Under the pieces are notes generated by a model. That model did not search any database. It had not been told where the DNA came from and saw only the letters and a program-made list of their open reading frames with translations. Shown one piece after another: positions 15,042 to 24,179 of a stretch of DNA of 24,179 nt. This stretch comes from Gammaproteobacteria bacterium (GTDB taxonomy: Bacteria; Pseudomonadota; Gammaproteobacteria; JABABF01). The stretch's first letter is position 1. Every line of letters starts with the position of its first letter. The position numbers were made by a program, and so were the translations under genes. The DNA lies in the NCBI GenBank assembly GCA_014238345.1, contig JABABF010000094.1:1-24179 (forward strand), given 5' to 3'.

Positions 15042-15605
15042 TTGCCGATCATTGAGACTCAGGCGGGGGATGTTTCGGCCTTTGTGCCGACCAATGTTAT
15101 CTCGATCACCGACGGGCAGATTTTCCTTGAGACCAGTTTATTTAACGCTGGCGTGCGCCCGGCGATGAATGCTGGCCTGTCAGTGTCGCGCGTCGGCGGT
15201 GCAGCGCAGACCCCGATCATCAAGAAGCTGGGCGGTGGCGTACGCTTGGCACTGGCGCAGTACCGCGAGCTGGAGGCCTTTTCGCAATTTGCCTCCGACC
15301 TCGATGAGGCCACTCGTGCCCAGCTGGAGCACGGCCAGCGCATCACCGAGCTGATGAAGCAGCCGCAGTACGCGCCGCTGTCGGTTGCCGAGATGGGGAT
15401 CAACCTATTTGCCGCCAATGAGGGCTACCTAAGGGAAGTGTCCGTGCCGCGCATCCGCGATTACGAGACATCGCTACTGGCCTACATGCGTCGCGAGCAC
15501 GCCGAGCTCATGGAGCGCATTGATGCATCAGGCAGCTGGGACGATGAGATTGAGCAGGTCTTCCGCGCCGCGCTTGACGCATTTGCCAAGACTTGGAGTG
15601 GCTAG
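15042..15605 (+). CDS. atpA: F1Fo ATP synthase subunit alpha, downstream part after the TAA
   Basis: This part holds the remaining nucleotide-binding-domain segment and the C-terminal helical domain of alpha. It includes VSAFVPTNVISITDGQIFLE, the arginine-finger segment GLSVSRVGGAAQ (near fragment residue 45), LAQYRELEAFSQFASDLD and the typical C-terminus. Family-like sequence begins right after the TAA at 15012; the coordinates begin at the first plausible start codon, a TTG at 15042 without a ribosome site. No further stop or shift occurs in 187 residues, so the frame has been under selection until recently or is still translated by readthrough. Stop is TAG; atpG follows after 9 bases. Confidence 0.92.
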   Translation: MPIIETQAGDVSAFVPTNVISITDGQIFLETSLFNAGVRPAMNAGLSVSRVGGAAQTPIIKKLGGGVRLALAQYRELEAFSQFASDLDEATRAQLEHGQRITELMKQPQYAPLSVAEMGINLFAANEGYLREVSVPRIRDYETSLLAYMRREHAELMERIDASGSWDDEIEQVFRAALDAFAKTWSG

Positions 15606-15614
15606 GGGCTTGCT

Positions 15615-16484
15615 GTGGCAGTAGGTCGGGAGATCCGCGACCAGATCACCAGTATTTCCAGTACACGCAAGATCACGCGGGCAATGGAGATGGTGGCTGC
15701 GAGCAAGATGCGCCGCGCCCAAGAGCGGATGAGTCGCGGGCGTCCCTACGCAGAGCATTTGTGGGATGTGATCGGCCACATTGCTGGCGGTGGGCTGGAG
15801 TTTAACCATCCGTACATGGAGCAGCGCGAGCCACGTAGCGTTGCCTATTTGGTGGTTTCTACAGAGCGCGGTCTATGTGGGGGTCTCAATATCAATCTGT
15901 TCAAGGCGGCGGTCGCCGATATGCAGACTTGGTCAGAGCGCGGCGTGGAGGTGCGTCTGGCTCTGATCGGTGCCCGTGGCAGCTCTTTTTTTAACAGCAT
16001 TGGTGGCGATGTCATGGCGAGTGTGAGCGGCCTGAGCGAGCAGCCGCAGGTGGCAGAGTTGGTGGGGGCGGTCAAGGTCGTGCTGGACGAGTTTGCCGCC
16101 GGGCGGCTGGATCGGCTCTTCCTGGTGTCCAACAACTTTGTCAACACCGTGCAGCAGCAACCGCGCATCCGCCAGTTGCTGCCCCTAGAGGCGGGCGAGG
16201 ATTTTCCTGAGCGCCGCGCGGCGCGCTGGGACTATCTGTACGAGCCAGACGATGCCTCGGCATTGCTGGTGTCGTTACTCACCCGACATGTTGAGTCGCA
16301 GCTGTATCAGGCGGTGGTCGAAAACGGTGCCTGTGAGCAGGCGGCGCGAATGGTGGCGATGAAGAGTGCCACCGAAAATGCTGGGGAGCTGATCGACGAC
16401 TTGCAGCTGAGCTACAACAAGGCGCGCCAAGCGGCGATCACCCAAGAGTTGGCGGAGATCATCGGTGGTGCAGCCGCAGTATGA
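15615..16484 (+). CDS. atpG: F1Fo ATP synthase subunit gamma
   Basis: Gamma is the rotating central shaft of F1. The 289-residue product has REIRDQITSISSTRKITRAM and MVAASKMRRAQERM at the N-terminus, STERGLCGGLNINLF near residue 84 and the C-terminal MKSATENAGELIDDLQLSYN, all conserved in the coiled shaft. The start is GTG at 15615 with AGGGG ten bases upstream. In most bacteria atpD follows directly; here three unrelated genes come first, the nearest starting 10 bases after the atpG stop. Confidence 0.96.
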   Translation: MAVGREIRDQITSISSTRKITRAMEMVAASKMRRAQERMSRGRPYAEHLWDVIGHIAGGGLEFNHPYMEQREPRSVAYLVVSTERGLCGGLNINLFKAAVADMQTWSERGVEVRLALIGARGSSFFNSIGGDVMASVSGLSEQPQVAELVGAVKVVLDEFAAGRLDRLFLVSNNFVNTVQQQPRIRQLLPLEAGEDFPERRAARWDYLYEPDDASALLVSLLTRHVESQLYQAVVENGACEQAARMVAMKSATENAGELIDDLQLSYNKARQAAITQELAEIIGGAAAV

Positions 16485-16494
16485 GCATGGTGTC

Positions 16495-16914
16495 GTGCGT
16501 GGCAGGCTTGCCGCAACTGTAGCGGGGCTGTTGCTGATGGCGGCAGTAGGTTGCGCCAAGATGGCTCCGGACTGCTCTAACGCCGTCACGATGGAACTAT
16601 TGCGTCAGAGCGTGGAGCGGCAGCTGCGCACATTGCCCGGCAGCGGGGCATTGGAGGGATTGGAGATCAGCTTTGATGCAGTGCGTACCCTGCGGCGAGA
16701 TTTTCAAACTGGCGCGTGGCAGTGCGCGACCGAGGTGCAACTGCGGGGACATCTTGAGACAGCGGCTGGCCTCGAAGTGCTGGGTCTTGCGCTCAGCGCA
16801 CTCGGCGGCAGCTCTGCGTTGCGTGTGCTACTGGAGCAAGGGCCGCATGAGTTGCGCTACACTAGTCAATTGACGGATGAGAGACGCCACCATGTGTGGT
16901 CGAAATTGCAATGA
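16495..16914 (+). CDS. Small putative lipoprotein inserted between atpG and atpD (first)
   Basis: Function not recognised. From a GTG at 16495 the 139-residue product has a basic start, a hydrophobic stretch and a lipobox-like AAVGC with Cys at 20, then a mature part with PDC near 26 and WQC near 75. Alternative GTG starts at 16465/16468 lie inside atpG. The mature region, roughly CSNAVTMELLRQSVERQL then a 'TLRRDF-TG-W-C-TEVQL' segment, resembles the general form of small gammaproteobacterial lipoproteins of unknown function with two cysteines. Its end overlaps the next gene by ATGA. It shares spacing of cysteines and a G-x-x-x-C-x-x-x-V-x-L pattern with its neighbour. Location suggests a periplasm-facing, membrane-anchored protein; any link to ATP synthase is inference only. 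Confidence 0.7.
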   Translation: MRGRLAATVAGLLLMAAVGCAKMAPDCSNAVTMELLRQSVERQLRTLPGSGALEGLEISFDAVRTLRRDFQTGAWQCATEVQLRGHLETAAGLEVLGLALSALGGSSALRVLLEQGPHELRYTSQLTDERRHHVWSKLQ

Positions 16915-17324
16915 GGGAGGGGTCTGGTCGTAGCGTTGGGGTGTCGAGTCGGTTGCCACGCGCCGCTATAGTAGCGGTGCTCGCCCCGCTCCTCGTGTTA
17001 TTGAGCAGTTGCGGCCTGTGGTTGCCACCGCGCTGTGATGATCAGCAGAACATTGATTTAGTAGAAGACGAATTATTTGAACAAGGGCGGAAGAAATATG
17101 GCTCTCTAACAAAGTATGCGAGCTATACGATTGAAGAAATTGGCGAAACGGCGCTGGATTGGCGCGAAGGCGTACGCAGTTGTGTCGCCTATGTTGATTT
17201 AAAGATAGAGTTCCCGACTTCGCTGGGGCCGTTAACCGCCAAGCTGCGGATCGAATTTGATGCCCGCCTCAGCGGTTTTGGCGGGGCGTTGTTGGTTGAT
17301 ACAACCAAGGTAGAGCGGCTATGA
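16911..17324 (+). CDS. Small putative lipoprotein inserted between atpG and atpD (second)
   Basis: Function not recognised. The 137-residue product has a basic N-terminus, a hydrophobic segment (residues 18-31) and a perfect lipobox LSSC with the lipidated Cys at 34. The mature part starts CGLWLPPRCDD, contains NIDLVEDELFEQG, and then a GVRSCVAYVDLKIEF strand. The central part (about 17040-17220) is AT-richer than its surroundings, a possible sign of transfer. ATG at 16911 overlaps the previous stop and the gene's own stop overlaps the next ATG, so the three inserted genes are translationally coupled. It appears distantly related to the preceding lipoprotein by layout (Cys pair, the helix after the first Cys, then G-x-x-x-C-x-x-x-V-x-L). 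Confidence 0.75.
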   Translation: MREGSGRSVGVSSRLPRAAIVAVLAPLLVLLSSCGLWLPPRCDDQQNIDLVEDELFEQGRKKYGSLTKYASYTIEEIGETALDWREGVRSCVAYVDLKIEFPTSLGPLTAKLRIEFDARLSGFGGALLVDTTKVERL

Positions 17325-17734
17325 GCGGCGGCAAAGCGCGGCGGCAACCAGAGTCGTTGGCACCAGGTTTTGCCGACTTGTGGCGCGATTACCTTCCGCC
17401 ACAGTCAACCCAGGTGTCCCGAGTGCCGACAGCGCCACCCGAGCCCTTGGATTTGCACGGCGACAGTCGCGCTGAGGCCTTGCGGCGCCTGCGTGACTTT
17501 GTTCTCTCAGGGGCGGCGGCGGGACACCACCAGCTAGAGGTTGTACATGGGCGTGGCGCACATACTGCCGACGGCTTTGCGGTGCTACGACCCGCTGTGC
17601 GCAGCTATCTGAAGAACGAATTGCACGCATGGGTACGCGGCATTAAGCCGCAGGTGGGTAGCGCTGACGGCGCCACCACAATTTACCTGAAACGACACAC
17701 CGCTGGCGACCGTCAGCACAGGACTGGTCGCTGA
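17321..17734 (+). CDS. Smr-domain protein (MutS2 C-terminal-like, putative nuclease)
   Basis: The 137-residue product has a basic, Pro-rich N-terminus (residues 1-42) and then an Smr domain: LDLHG at 43-47 followed by SRAEALRRLRDFV, VVHGRG at 74-79, VLRPAVRSYL and a closing strand TIYLKRH. The LDLHG and HGRG motifs are the family's active-site hallmarks; stand-alone Smr proteins such as E. coli YdaL and SmrB are nucleases acting on DNA or RNA (SmrB on mRNA at collided ribosomes). The ATG overlaps the previous stop. atpD starts 28 bases later with its own ribosome site. Why a nuclease-like gene is in the atp operon is unknown. Confidence 0.88.
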   Translation: MSGGKARRQPESLAPGFADLWRDYLPPQSTQVSRVPTAPPEPLDLHGDSRAEALRRLRDFVLSGAAAGHHQLEVVHGRGAHTADGFAVLRPAVRSYLKNELHAWVRGIKPQVGSADGATTIYLKRHTAGDRQHRTGR

Positions 17735-17762
17735 GCGGCTCGGTCAGAGAGGAGTACAGAAC

Positions 17763-19237
<1,475 letters not shown>

Positions 19238-19241
<4 letters not shown>

Positions 19242-19660
19242 GCCAGACCAGCTTCTGCTGCGATATCGTCAGCGCTGAGGAGGAGATTTTCTCGGGCGAG
19301 GCTAGTTTTCTGGTTGCTACAGGAGAACAAGGTGAGCTGGGCATCGCCCCAGGTCATGCACCACTGCTGACGGCGCTACGACCGGGGCCAGTCGAGCTGC
19401 GACCTGTGGAAGGTGAGCCCTGTCTGTACTATGTTTCTGGCGGCTTCCTCGAAGTGCAACCGTGGCGTGTGACCATTTTGGCCGATACGGTTCAGCGCGC
19501 TGCTGAGATAGACAATGATGCCGCTGAGGCAGCGCGCCAAGCTGCCGAGCGCGATATGGCGGAGCGCTCCTCGTCGGAGCTGGATTACCGTCAAGCCGCA
19601 GCGCGCTTGGCGGCGGCTACAGCACAGCTGCGTGCTCTGCGCCGTCTGCGAGAGCGCTAA
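19238..19660 (+). CDS. atpC: F1Fo ATP synthase subunit epsilon
   Basis: Epsilon binds gamma in the central stalk and restrains ATP hydrolysis. The 140-residue product has the beta-sandwich pattern DIVSAEEEIFSGEASFLVA, GELGIAPGHAPLLTALRPG, YVSGGFLEVQPWRVTILAD and a C-terminal two-helix domain rich in Ala, Glu and Arg. Its ATG overlaps the atpD stop. It is the last gene of the atp operon; no convincing terminator hairpin with U-tract is seen before the convergent gene that ends at 19734. Confidence 0.95.
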
Positions 19661-19733
19661 GTTAGATTAGAGCATCTCGCCGATTCTTCCGGTTTGTTAA
19701 CCCCCCATTGGGACGCCAAGGGAGCGAGAGTCG

Positions 19734-20627
19734 TTACAGCCGTTTTCTCCAGCGATTTATCAGTGGCCCCATCGTTTTTGGTGCCGTCCGAGCCAACAGG
19801 TATACGGCAACACTTTTGCACATGTCCCAGTCCTCCTTGAGGAGGGAGGTGTGGCGGTTGTGCGCCCGCATGAGATTGGTCGAGTTCTGGCCGCCGATAT
19901 GGCGGAATAAATACAGGCGGTGCTTATCAATGTCTGGGCGCCGTTGATCAAGTAATATGTCAATCGGTTGCGTGCCCTGACGGTGGAGCATGCTGTGGTG
20001 GAGCTGCCCTAAATAATCACGGAATTTATCAGCATCAAACAGGATGGAAGTGGCTCCGGATTTAGGGGCGCACAGGGCGGCAATACGCGGAAAATGGCTG
20101 TAGCTCCTGAGACGAAGTACACCATTGCAACGCCTCAGCCACTCAGGCGCAGCGCTCGCCAAGCGTTGCCAGCCTGCTGCGTGGCAGAGCGCACAGTCGT
20201 CTTCGAGCATCAGATAGCCCCAGGCGCTCCGTTCAGCCATCCGCTCTAGCAACAGGATGCGATCACAGGTTAGCTGCCTCTGCCAGCGTTGCCAAGGATG
20301 ATCTGCCCGAGGATGCCGAGGGATGTTCGGGTCGCCCGCTTCTTTGACTTCGTAGGGCCGCACCGAGTGTCGGTTGGCGGGCACTTCGATTCGCACCAGA
20401 CCCTCGCCGCCCAGCTCGCGCACCAGTGCGGGCAGTTGTTGTGCCGCTTCATGCTGCTCGGGCTCGCGATCTAAGTTATAGACCAAGATTTCCAGCCGCA
20501 GTCCCTTGGGTCGAGGCTTGTTGAGCAGGCTACGCACGACTTGATGCAATAACGGCTCTCCTGGGAAGGAGGGTCGGCGCACGGTGGGAATGCCGACCAA
20601 GATGTCGCAGTCTTCAGTCGCCGTCAT
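19734..20627 (-). CDS. Putative glycosyltransferase, GT54/MGAT4-like
   Basis: From ATG 20627 the protein has 297 residues. In order it shows LVGIPTVRR (about 10-18), a segment WQRWQRQLTCDRILLL before the metal-binding-type LEDD (141-144), PIDILLD (221-227) and LFRHIGGQNS (240-249). Animal N-acetylglucosaminyltransferase IV (MGAT4, family GT54) has the same series: GIPTV, W-R-x-K-Q-x-x-D, QLEDD, PIDWLLD, LFQHVG-x-x-SS. This is recalled similarity, not a search. No signal peptide or membrane segment is visible. The longer frame from TTG 20672 is less likely. The gene is antisense between atpC and glmU, which are neighbours in E. coli; glmU makes UDP-GlcNAc, the donor GT54 enzymes use. Donor and acceptor here are unknown. 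Confidence 0.7.
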   Translation of the reverse strand: MTATEDCDILVGIPTVRRPSFPGEPLLHQVVRSLLNKPRPKGLRLEILVYNLDREPEQHEAAQQLPALVRELGGEGLVRIEVPANRHSVRPYEVKEAGDPNIPRHPRADHPWQRWQRQLTCDRILLLERMAERSAWGYLMLEDDCALCHAAGWQRLASAAPEWLRRCNGVLRLRSYSHFPRIAALCAPKSGATSILFDADKFRDYLGQLHHSMLHRQGTQPIDILLDQRRPDIDKHRLYLFRHIGGQNSTNLMRAHNRHTSLLKEDWDMCKSVAVYLLARTAPKTMGPLINRWRKRL

Positions 20628-20934
20628 CAGTCGCCCCGCCTGTTGGGAGCGGGCGCACACCCTTGGCCGCAATGATCAGGAATCATGTCTAAAGTCGAAA
20701 GCGAAGCAAAGAGGGCGATTTTGTATTTTACGGTTCAAGAATACATTGTAACGGTCAATTATAGAGCAGAGCAGTGGCTGTGCTTTATTAAAGTCGTGGC
20801 TGAGTGTTGCCATGGGGGGCGGGGATAAAAGCCTAAGTGGTGTTTTTGGTGTAGCGTTATTCCGCTACGCCAATGAAGGGTTGTGAGGCGTTAGAATAAG
20901 GCTCTTTTGGTTAGTGTTTAGGTGCTTAGCTACG
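20628..20934. other. Intergenic region between the glycosyltransferase and glmU (divergent)
   Basis: About 307 bases with no gene. The part from 20690 to 20800 is AT-rich and probably holds divergent promoters, but no -35/-10 pair is convincing. A perfect 6-bp stem GTAGCG/CGCTAC with a 6-base loop lies at 20851-20868 in the likely glmU leader. It has no U-tract. Confidence 0.4.
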
Positions 20935-22341
20935 GTGCTATCAGACATAGTGATTCTCGCCGCCGGTCAGGCGCGGCGCATGCGGTCGGGGCGCGGAAAA
21001 TTGCTACAGACCTTGGCTGGGAAACCGTTGCTACAGCACTTACTGGATACGGTGTCGCTGTTGCCAAAAGCCAGACTGCATTTGGTGGCTGCCCCCGGCG
21101 CTCGCGGCGCATTGGAGGCAGCACTGGACTTTGGCACCCTTGAGCCATGCTGGGTAGAGCAATCCAGCCCTCAGGGAACGGGCGATGCGCTGGCGTGTGC
21201 GGCACCAGGGCTGGTCGGTGCGCAGACGGGCGGCACCGTATTAGTGCTGTGTGGAGATGTGCCGCTGGTGCGGCACGAGACGCTGGCCGAGATGCTACGG
21301 GTGGCCGGGGAAGGGAGCACCGTGGCACTGCTATCTGCTATTCCGCAAGACCCGGCAGGCTATGGGCGCATTATCCGCAACGCTGACGGCATGGTGGAGG
21401 CCATCGTTGAGGATAGCGATGCCGATGCTGAGCAGCGCACCCTCGGCGAGATTCACACGGGCGCTTTTGCCCTGCCCGCTCCGCCGTTGGCGGATTGGCT
21501 GGCTGCCTTGGATGATAACAATGCACAGGGGGAGAAATATCTTCCCGATTTATTGCCTCTGGCGCGGTCGGCGGGCTATGCGGTGCAGGCCTGCACCGCG
21601 CCACTTGCGGTGGAGGTATTGGGGGTCAACGACCGCGCTCAGCTGGCGCTGTTGGAGCGCCACTGCCAGCGTCGCCAGGCCGATGCCCTGATGCGCGAAG
21701 GCCTCGGTTTGGCGGATCCGGCGCGCTTTGACCTGCGTGGCGAGTTAAGCGTCGGGCGCGATGTGTTTATTGACATCAATGTGGTGTTGGAGGGGGTGGT
21801 AGAGCTCGGCGATCGGGTGTACATCGAACCCAACTGTGTGTTGCGCGATGTATGTGTCGGCGACGACTGCGTGATACGTGTCGGCTCGTTGCTTGAGGGT
21901 GCCGAGGTGGCCGCTGGCTCCACTGTAGGCCCTTATGCCCGACTGCGCCCTGGCTCTTCGCTGGGTATCGGGGTGCAGGTGGGTAATTTTGTTGAGATCA
22001 AGAAATCCACGCTGGGTGCAGGTAGTAAAGTCAACCATCTGAGCTATGTCGGCGATGCACAGGTGGGCGAGCGTGCGAATATAGGTGCTGGCGTGATTAC
22101 CTGCAATTATGACGGTCAGGACAAGCATCCGACCTGGATCGGCGACCGCGCCTTCATCGGCTCTAACAGCGCCTTGGTGGCACCAGTGCAGGTGGGTGAC
22201 GGTGCCGTCATTGGGGCGGGCTCGGTCATCACCACGGATGTACCCGAGGACAACTTGGGCGTGGGGCGCGGCCGCCAGCGCAATGTGGCGGATTGGGCAA
22301 CGCGGCGCAAGCGGCAAAACCAGGCTGAGGCAGAGCGCTGA
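20935..22341 (+). CDS. glmU: Bifunctional GlmU: GlcNAc-1-P uridyltransferase / GlcN-1-P acetyltransferase
   Basis: GlmU makes UDP-N-acetylglucosamine for peptidoglycan and lipopolysaccharide. From GTG 20935 the protein has 468 residues (E. coli 456). The N-terminal uridyltransferase has DIVILAAGQARRM, LCGDVPLV, PAGYGRIIRN, EIHTGAFAL and NNNAQGEKYLPDL. The C-terminal left-handed beta-helix has PARFDLRGEL, GPYARLRPGSSLG, NHLSYVGDAQVGERANIGAG and TCNYDGQDKHPT, including the catalytic His. The usual LPK nucleotide-binding segment reads GRGKLL here, keeping the Lys. GTG 20914 is an alternative start, but 20935 aligns better with the family. It lies 4 bases before glmS, the usual pair. Confidence 0.95.
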   Translation: MLSDIVILAAGQARRMRSGRGKLLQTLAGKPLLQHLLDTVSLLPKARLHLVAAPGARGALEAALDFGTLEPCWVEQSSPQGTGDALACAAPGLVGAQTGGTVLVLCGDVPLVRHETLAEMLRVAGEGSTVALLSAIPQDPAGYGRIIRNADGMVEAIVEDSDADAEQRTLGEIHTGAFALPAPPLADWLAALDDNNAQGEKYLPDLLPLARSAGYAVQACTAPLAVEVLGVNDRAQLALLERHCQRRQADALMREGLGLADPARFDLRGELSVGRDVFIDINVVLEGVVELGDRVYIEPNCVLRDVCVGDDCVIRVGSLLEGAEVAAGSTVGPYARLRPGSSLGIGVQVGNFVEIKKSTLGAGSKVNHLSYVGDAQVGERANIGAGVITCNYDGQDKHPTWIGDRAFIGSNSALVAPVQVGDGAVIGAGSVITTDVPEDNLGVGRGRQRNVADWATRRKRQNQAEAER

Positions 22342-22345
22342 GGCG

Positions 22346-24179
22346 ATGTGTGGCATTATCGGTGCCGTGTCCCAGAGTCCGGTCGAGGGAGTGTTGCTGA
22401 CGGGATTGCGCCTATTGGAATATCGTGGTTACGATTCGGCGGGAGCCGCTACGCTGAGCGCTGGCCAGCTGCATTGCCACAAGCACGCGGGTCGGGTTGA
22501 GCGCCTTGCGAGCGCGTGTGAGCAGGCACCACTGCCGGGACAGATAGGCATAGCCCACACGCGCTGGGCCACGCACGGCCAGCCAGATGACAGCAACGCA
22601 CACCCGCATTGCATCGGCCGAGAATTGGCGCTGGTACACAACGGTATCGTCGAGAATCATGCCGACCTACGTGCCGAGCTGGCAGCTACTGGTTGCCACT
22701 TTAGTTCGGATACCGACTCCGAATTGATCGCCCACTTAGTTCGCGCCGAGCTGGTGCGCGGTGCGCCCTCACTAAGGCTGGCGGTGAGTGCGGCGATCAC
22801 TCGTCTTGAGGGCTCCTCTGCCATCGCTGTACTCAGTGTCGCCCACCCCGAGTGCATTGTGGCCGCCCGTCAAGGTAGCCCGCTGGTGATTGGTTGCGGC
22901 GAGGCCGGGTGCTTCCTGTCTTCGGATCCCTTGGCGATCAGCGGTCAAGTGCAGAGCGGGCTATTTCTTGAGGACGGCGAGATCGCCGAGTTGCGCGTCG
23001 ACGGCTATACCCTGCACACGGCGGCTGACGGCAGCAAAGTCGAACGCGCCGAGCAGCCGCTGGCGAGATCGTTGGAAACGGTTGGTGAATACGGTGAGTA
23101 CAGCTGCTATATGGAGAAGGAGATATTCGAGCAGCCCACCGCTTTGCGCCAACTGTTGAAGGGGTGCTTGGCCGATGGCAGAGTCGATATGGCGGCGGTA
23201 TTGGGCGAGGGTGCCGAGCTCTGGCTACCGCAGGCACACGCCGTGCACATCGTTGCCTGCGGCACCAGCCACCATGCCGCTTGCATCGCCTCTTATTGGT
23301 TTGAACAGCTGCTGGGACGAGCCTGCCGTGTCTTTATCGCTAGCGAGTACCGTTACCATCTGCCGGTAGTCGAGCCCGGCACAGTGCTGGTGGTGGTCTC
23401 CCAATCCGGTGAGACAGCGGACATCTTGGCGGCCTCGCGTGCGGCCACCGCACGAGACTATCTCTGCCGCTTGGCGATCTGCAACGTTTCGCACAGCAGC
23501 TTGGTGCGCGACAGCGAATCCGTGTTGCTGTTGCGTGCGGGGGTTGAGGTGGGCGTGGCTTCGACCAAGGCCTTCACCGCCCAGCTGGCAGCATTTTTCC
23601 TGCTAATGACGCTGTTCGGTCGCCACAGCGAGGCGGCCAGCTTTCCCGGCGAGGCCACCTGTGTTGATGCCTTGCGCGCCCTGCCAGAGGCGATGGAGCG
23701 AGTCTTGGCGTTGAACGACAAGGTGCGCGATTTGGCCGAGCTGTTCCACGACAAAGAGCATGCGCTGTTCATCGGCCGCGGCATCAACTATCCCTTGGCG
23801 ATGGAAGGAGCCTTGAAGCTCAAGGAAATCTCCTACATCCACGCCGAGGCCTTTGCCGCTGGCGAGCTGAAGCACGGCCCGCTGGCCTTAGTGGACGCTG
23901 GCGTACCAGTGGTGGCCTCGCTGAGCGATGACGCGCTGTTCGGCAAGACCATGTCGAACTTAGAAGAGGTGCGCGCCCGCGGCGGTCGGCTTGTGCTATT
24001 TGCCGACGCGAGCCTGCGCCTACCCGACTACATGTCGGATGTGTTGCGTCTGCCCGAAGTGGCGGCGCATCTGGGGCCGCTACTGCATGCTGTGCCGCAT
24101 CAGTTGTTGGCCTACCATGTGGCTTTAATCAAGGGCACGGATGTGGATAAGCCTCGCAACCTCGCCAAGTCCGTCACCG
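22346..24179 (+). CDS. glmS: Glutamine-fructose-6-phosphate aminotransferase GlmS (3' end cut by the window edge)
   Basis: GlmS makes glucosamine-6-phosphate from fructose-6-phosphate and glutamine, the first step toward UDP-GlcNAc. The frame begins MCGIIGAV, where Cys after Met is the glutaminase nucleophile, and continues LEYRGYDSAG, HTRWATHGQPDDSNAHPH and LVHNGIVENH. Two SIS sugar-binding domains follow with CGTSHHA, SQSGETAD, GVASTKAFTAQL and EISYIHAEAFAAGELKHGPL. The last visible residues NLAKSVT are normally followed by only two more, so about 611 of roughly 613 residues are present. It begins four bases after glmU, so they are likely one operon. Confidence 0.96.
   Translation, partial: MCGIIGAVSQSPVEGVLLTGLRLLEYRGYDSAGAATLSAGQLHCHKHAGRVERLASACEQAPLPGQIGIAHTRWATHGQPDDSNAHPHCIGRELALVHNGIVENHADLRAELAATGCHFSSDTDSELIAHLVRAELVRGAPSLRLAVSAAITRLEGSSAIAVLSVAHPECIVAARQGSPLVIGCGEAGCFLSSDPLAISGQVQSGLFLEDGEIAELRVDGYTLHTAADGSKVERAEQPLARSLETVGEYGEYSCYMEKEIFEQPTALRQLLKGCLADGRVDMAAVLGEGAELWLPQAHAVHIVACGTSHHAACIASYWFEQLLGRACRVFIASEYRYHLPVVEPGTVLVVVSQSGETADILAASRAATARDYLCRLAICNVSHSSLVRDSESVLLLRAGVEVGVASTKAFTAQLAAFFLLMTLFGRHSEAASFPGEATCVDALRALPEAMERVLALNDKVRDLAELFHDKEHALFIGRGINYPLAMEGALKLKEISYIHAEAFAAGELKHGPLALVDAGVPVVASLSDDALFGKTMSNLEEVRARGGRLVLFADASLRLPDYMSDVLRLPEVAAHLGPLLHAVPHQLLAYHVALIKGTDVDKPRNLAKSVT

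Noticed and set aside
19675..19729. TCTCGC/GCGAGA inverted repeat between atpC and the convergent gene as a terminator
   Set aside because: The arms are 43 bases apart with no U-tract, so it is not a convincing intrinsic terminator.
24142..24150. Perfect DnaA box (TTATCCACA on the minus strand) near the end of glmS
   Set aside because: It encodes the conserved GlmS residues D-V-D-K and is isolated, so it is most likely a coding coincidence.

Overview
This is a bacterial chromosome segment of roughly 58% GC (by eye). Its order, recF-dnaN-dnaA on the minus strand, then rpmH-rnpA-yidD-yidC-mnmE-mnmG-rsmG-parB-atpIBEFHAGDC and glmU-glmS, is the classic replication-origin neighbourhood of Gammaproteobacteria. 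Protein motifs such as the MnmE C-terminus FCIGK, the AtpE loop ARQPE and the DnaA signature GGRDHSTV agree. The genus cannot be told from the sequence.

Layout: 1-2901 carries recF (runs off the left edge), dnaN and dnaA on the minus strand. 2902-3388 is the dnaA/rpmH spacer, with a good dnaA promoter and a terminator-like hairpin in the dnaA leader. 3389-7251 holds rpmH, rnpA, yidD, yidC and mnmE on the plus strand, mostly overlapping or nearly touching. 7252-7472 is a short spacer that looks like the replication origin: three near-consensus DnaA boxes, one followed by a GACC spacer and four CTA trinucleotides and then AT-rich DNA. Plus-strand composition shifts from C-rich to G-rich across it. 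7473-11372 holds mnmG, rsmG and parB; parA, usually just before parB, is absent. 11372-19660 is the F1Fo ATP synthase operon, interrupted between atpG and atpD by three coupled genes (two small lipoproteins and an Smr-domain protein). 19734-20627, antisense, is a glycosyltransferase-like gene with GT54/MGAT4 motifs. 20935-24179 is glmU and nearly all of glmS.

Two essential genes each contain one in-frame stop codon inside an otherwise intact reading frame: dnaA (TAG, codon 63) and atpA (TAA, codon 318). Both frames continue with strong family similarity after the stop. TAA, TAG and TGA all end other genes here, so a wholesale code change is unlikely. Base-call error, recent mutation, or readthrough/suppression remain possible.

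Functionally the window combines replication initiation and segregation (DnaA, DnaN, RecF, ParB, oriC), RNA processing and modification (RnpA, MnmE/MnmG, RsmG), membrane protein insertion (YidC/YidD), oxidative phosphorylation (ATP synthase) and amino-sugar supply for the envelope (GlmS, GlmU). The most unusual parts are the lipoprotein-lipoprotein-Smr insert in the atp operon, the GT54-like gene beside the UDP-GlcNAc genes, the two internal stops, the dnaA leader hairpin and the compact origin module.
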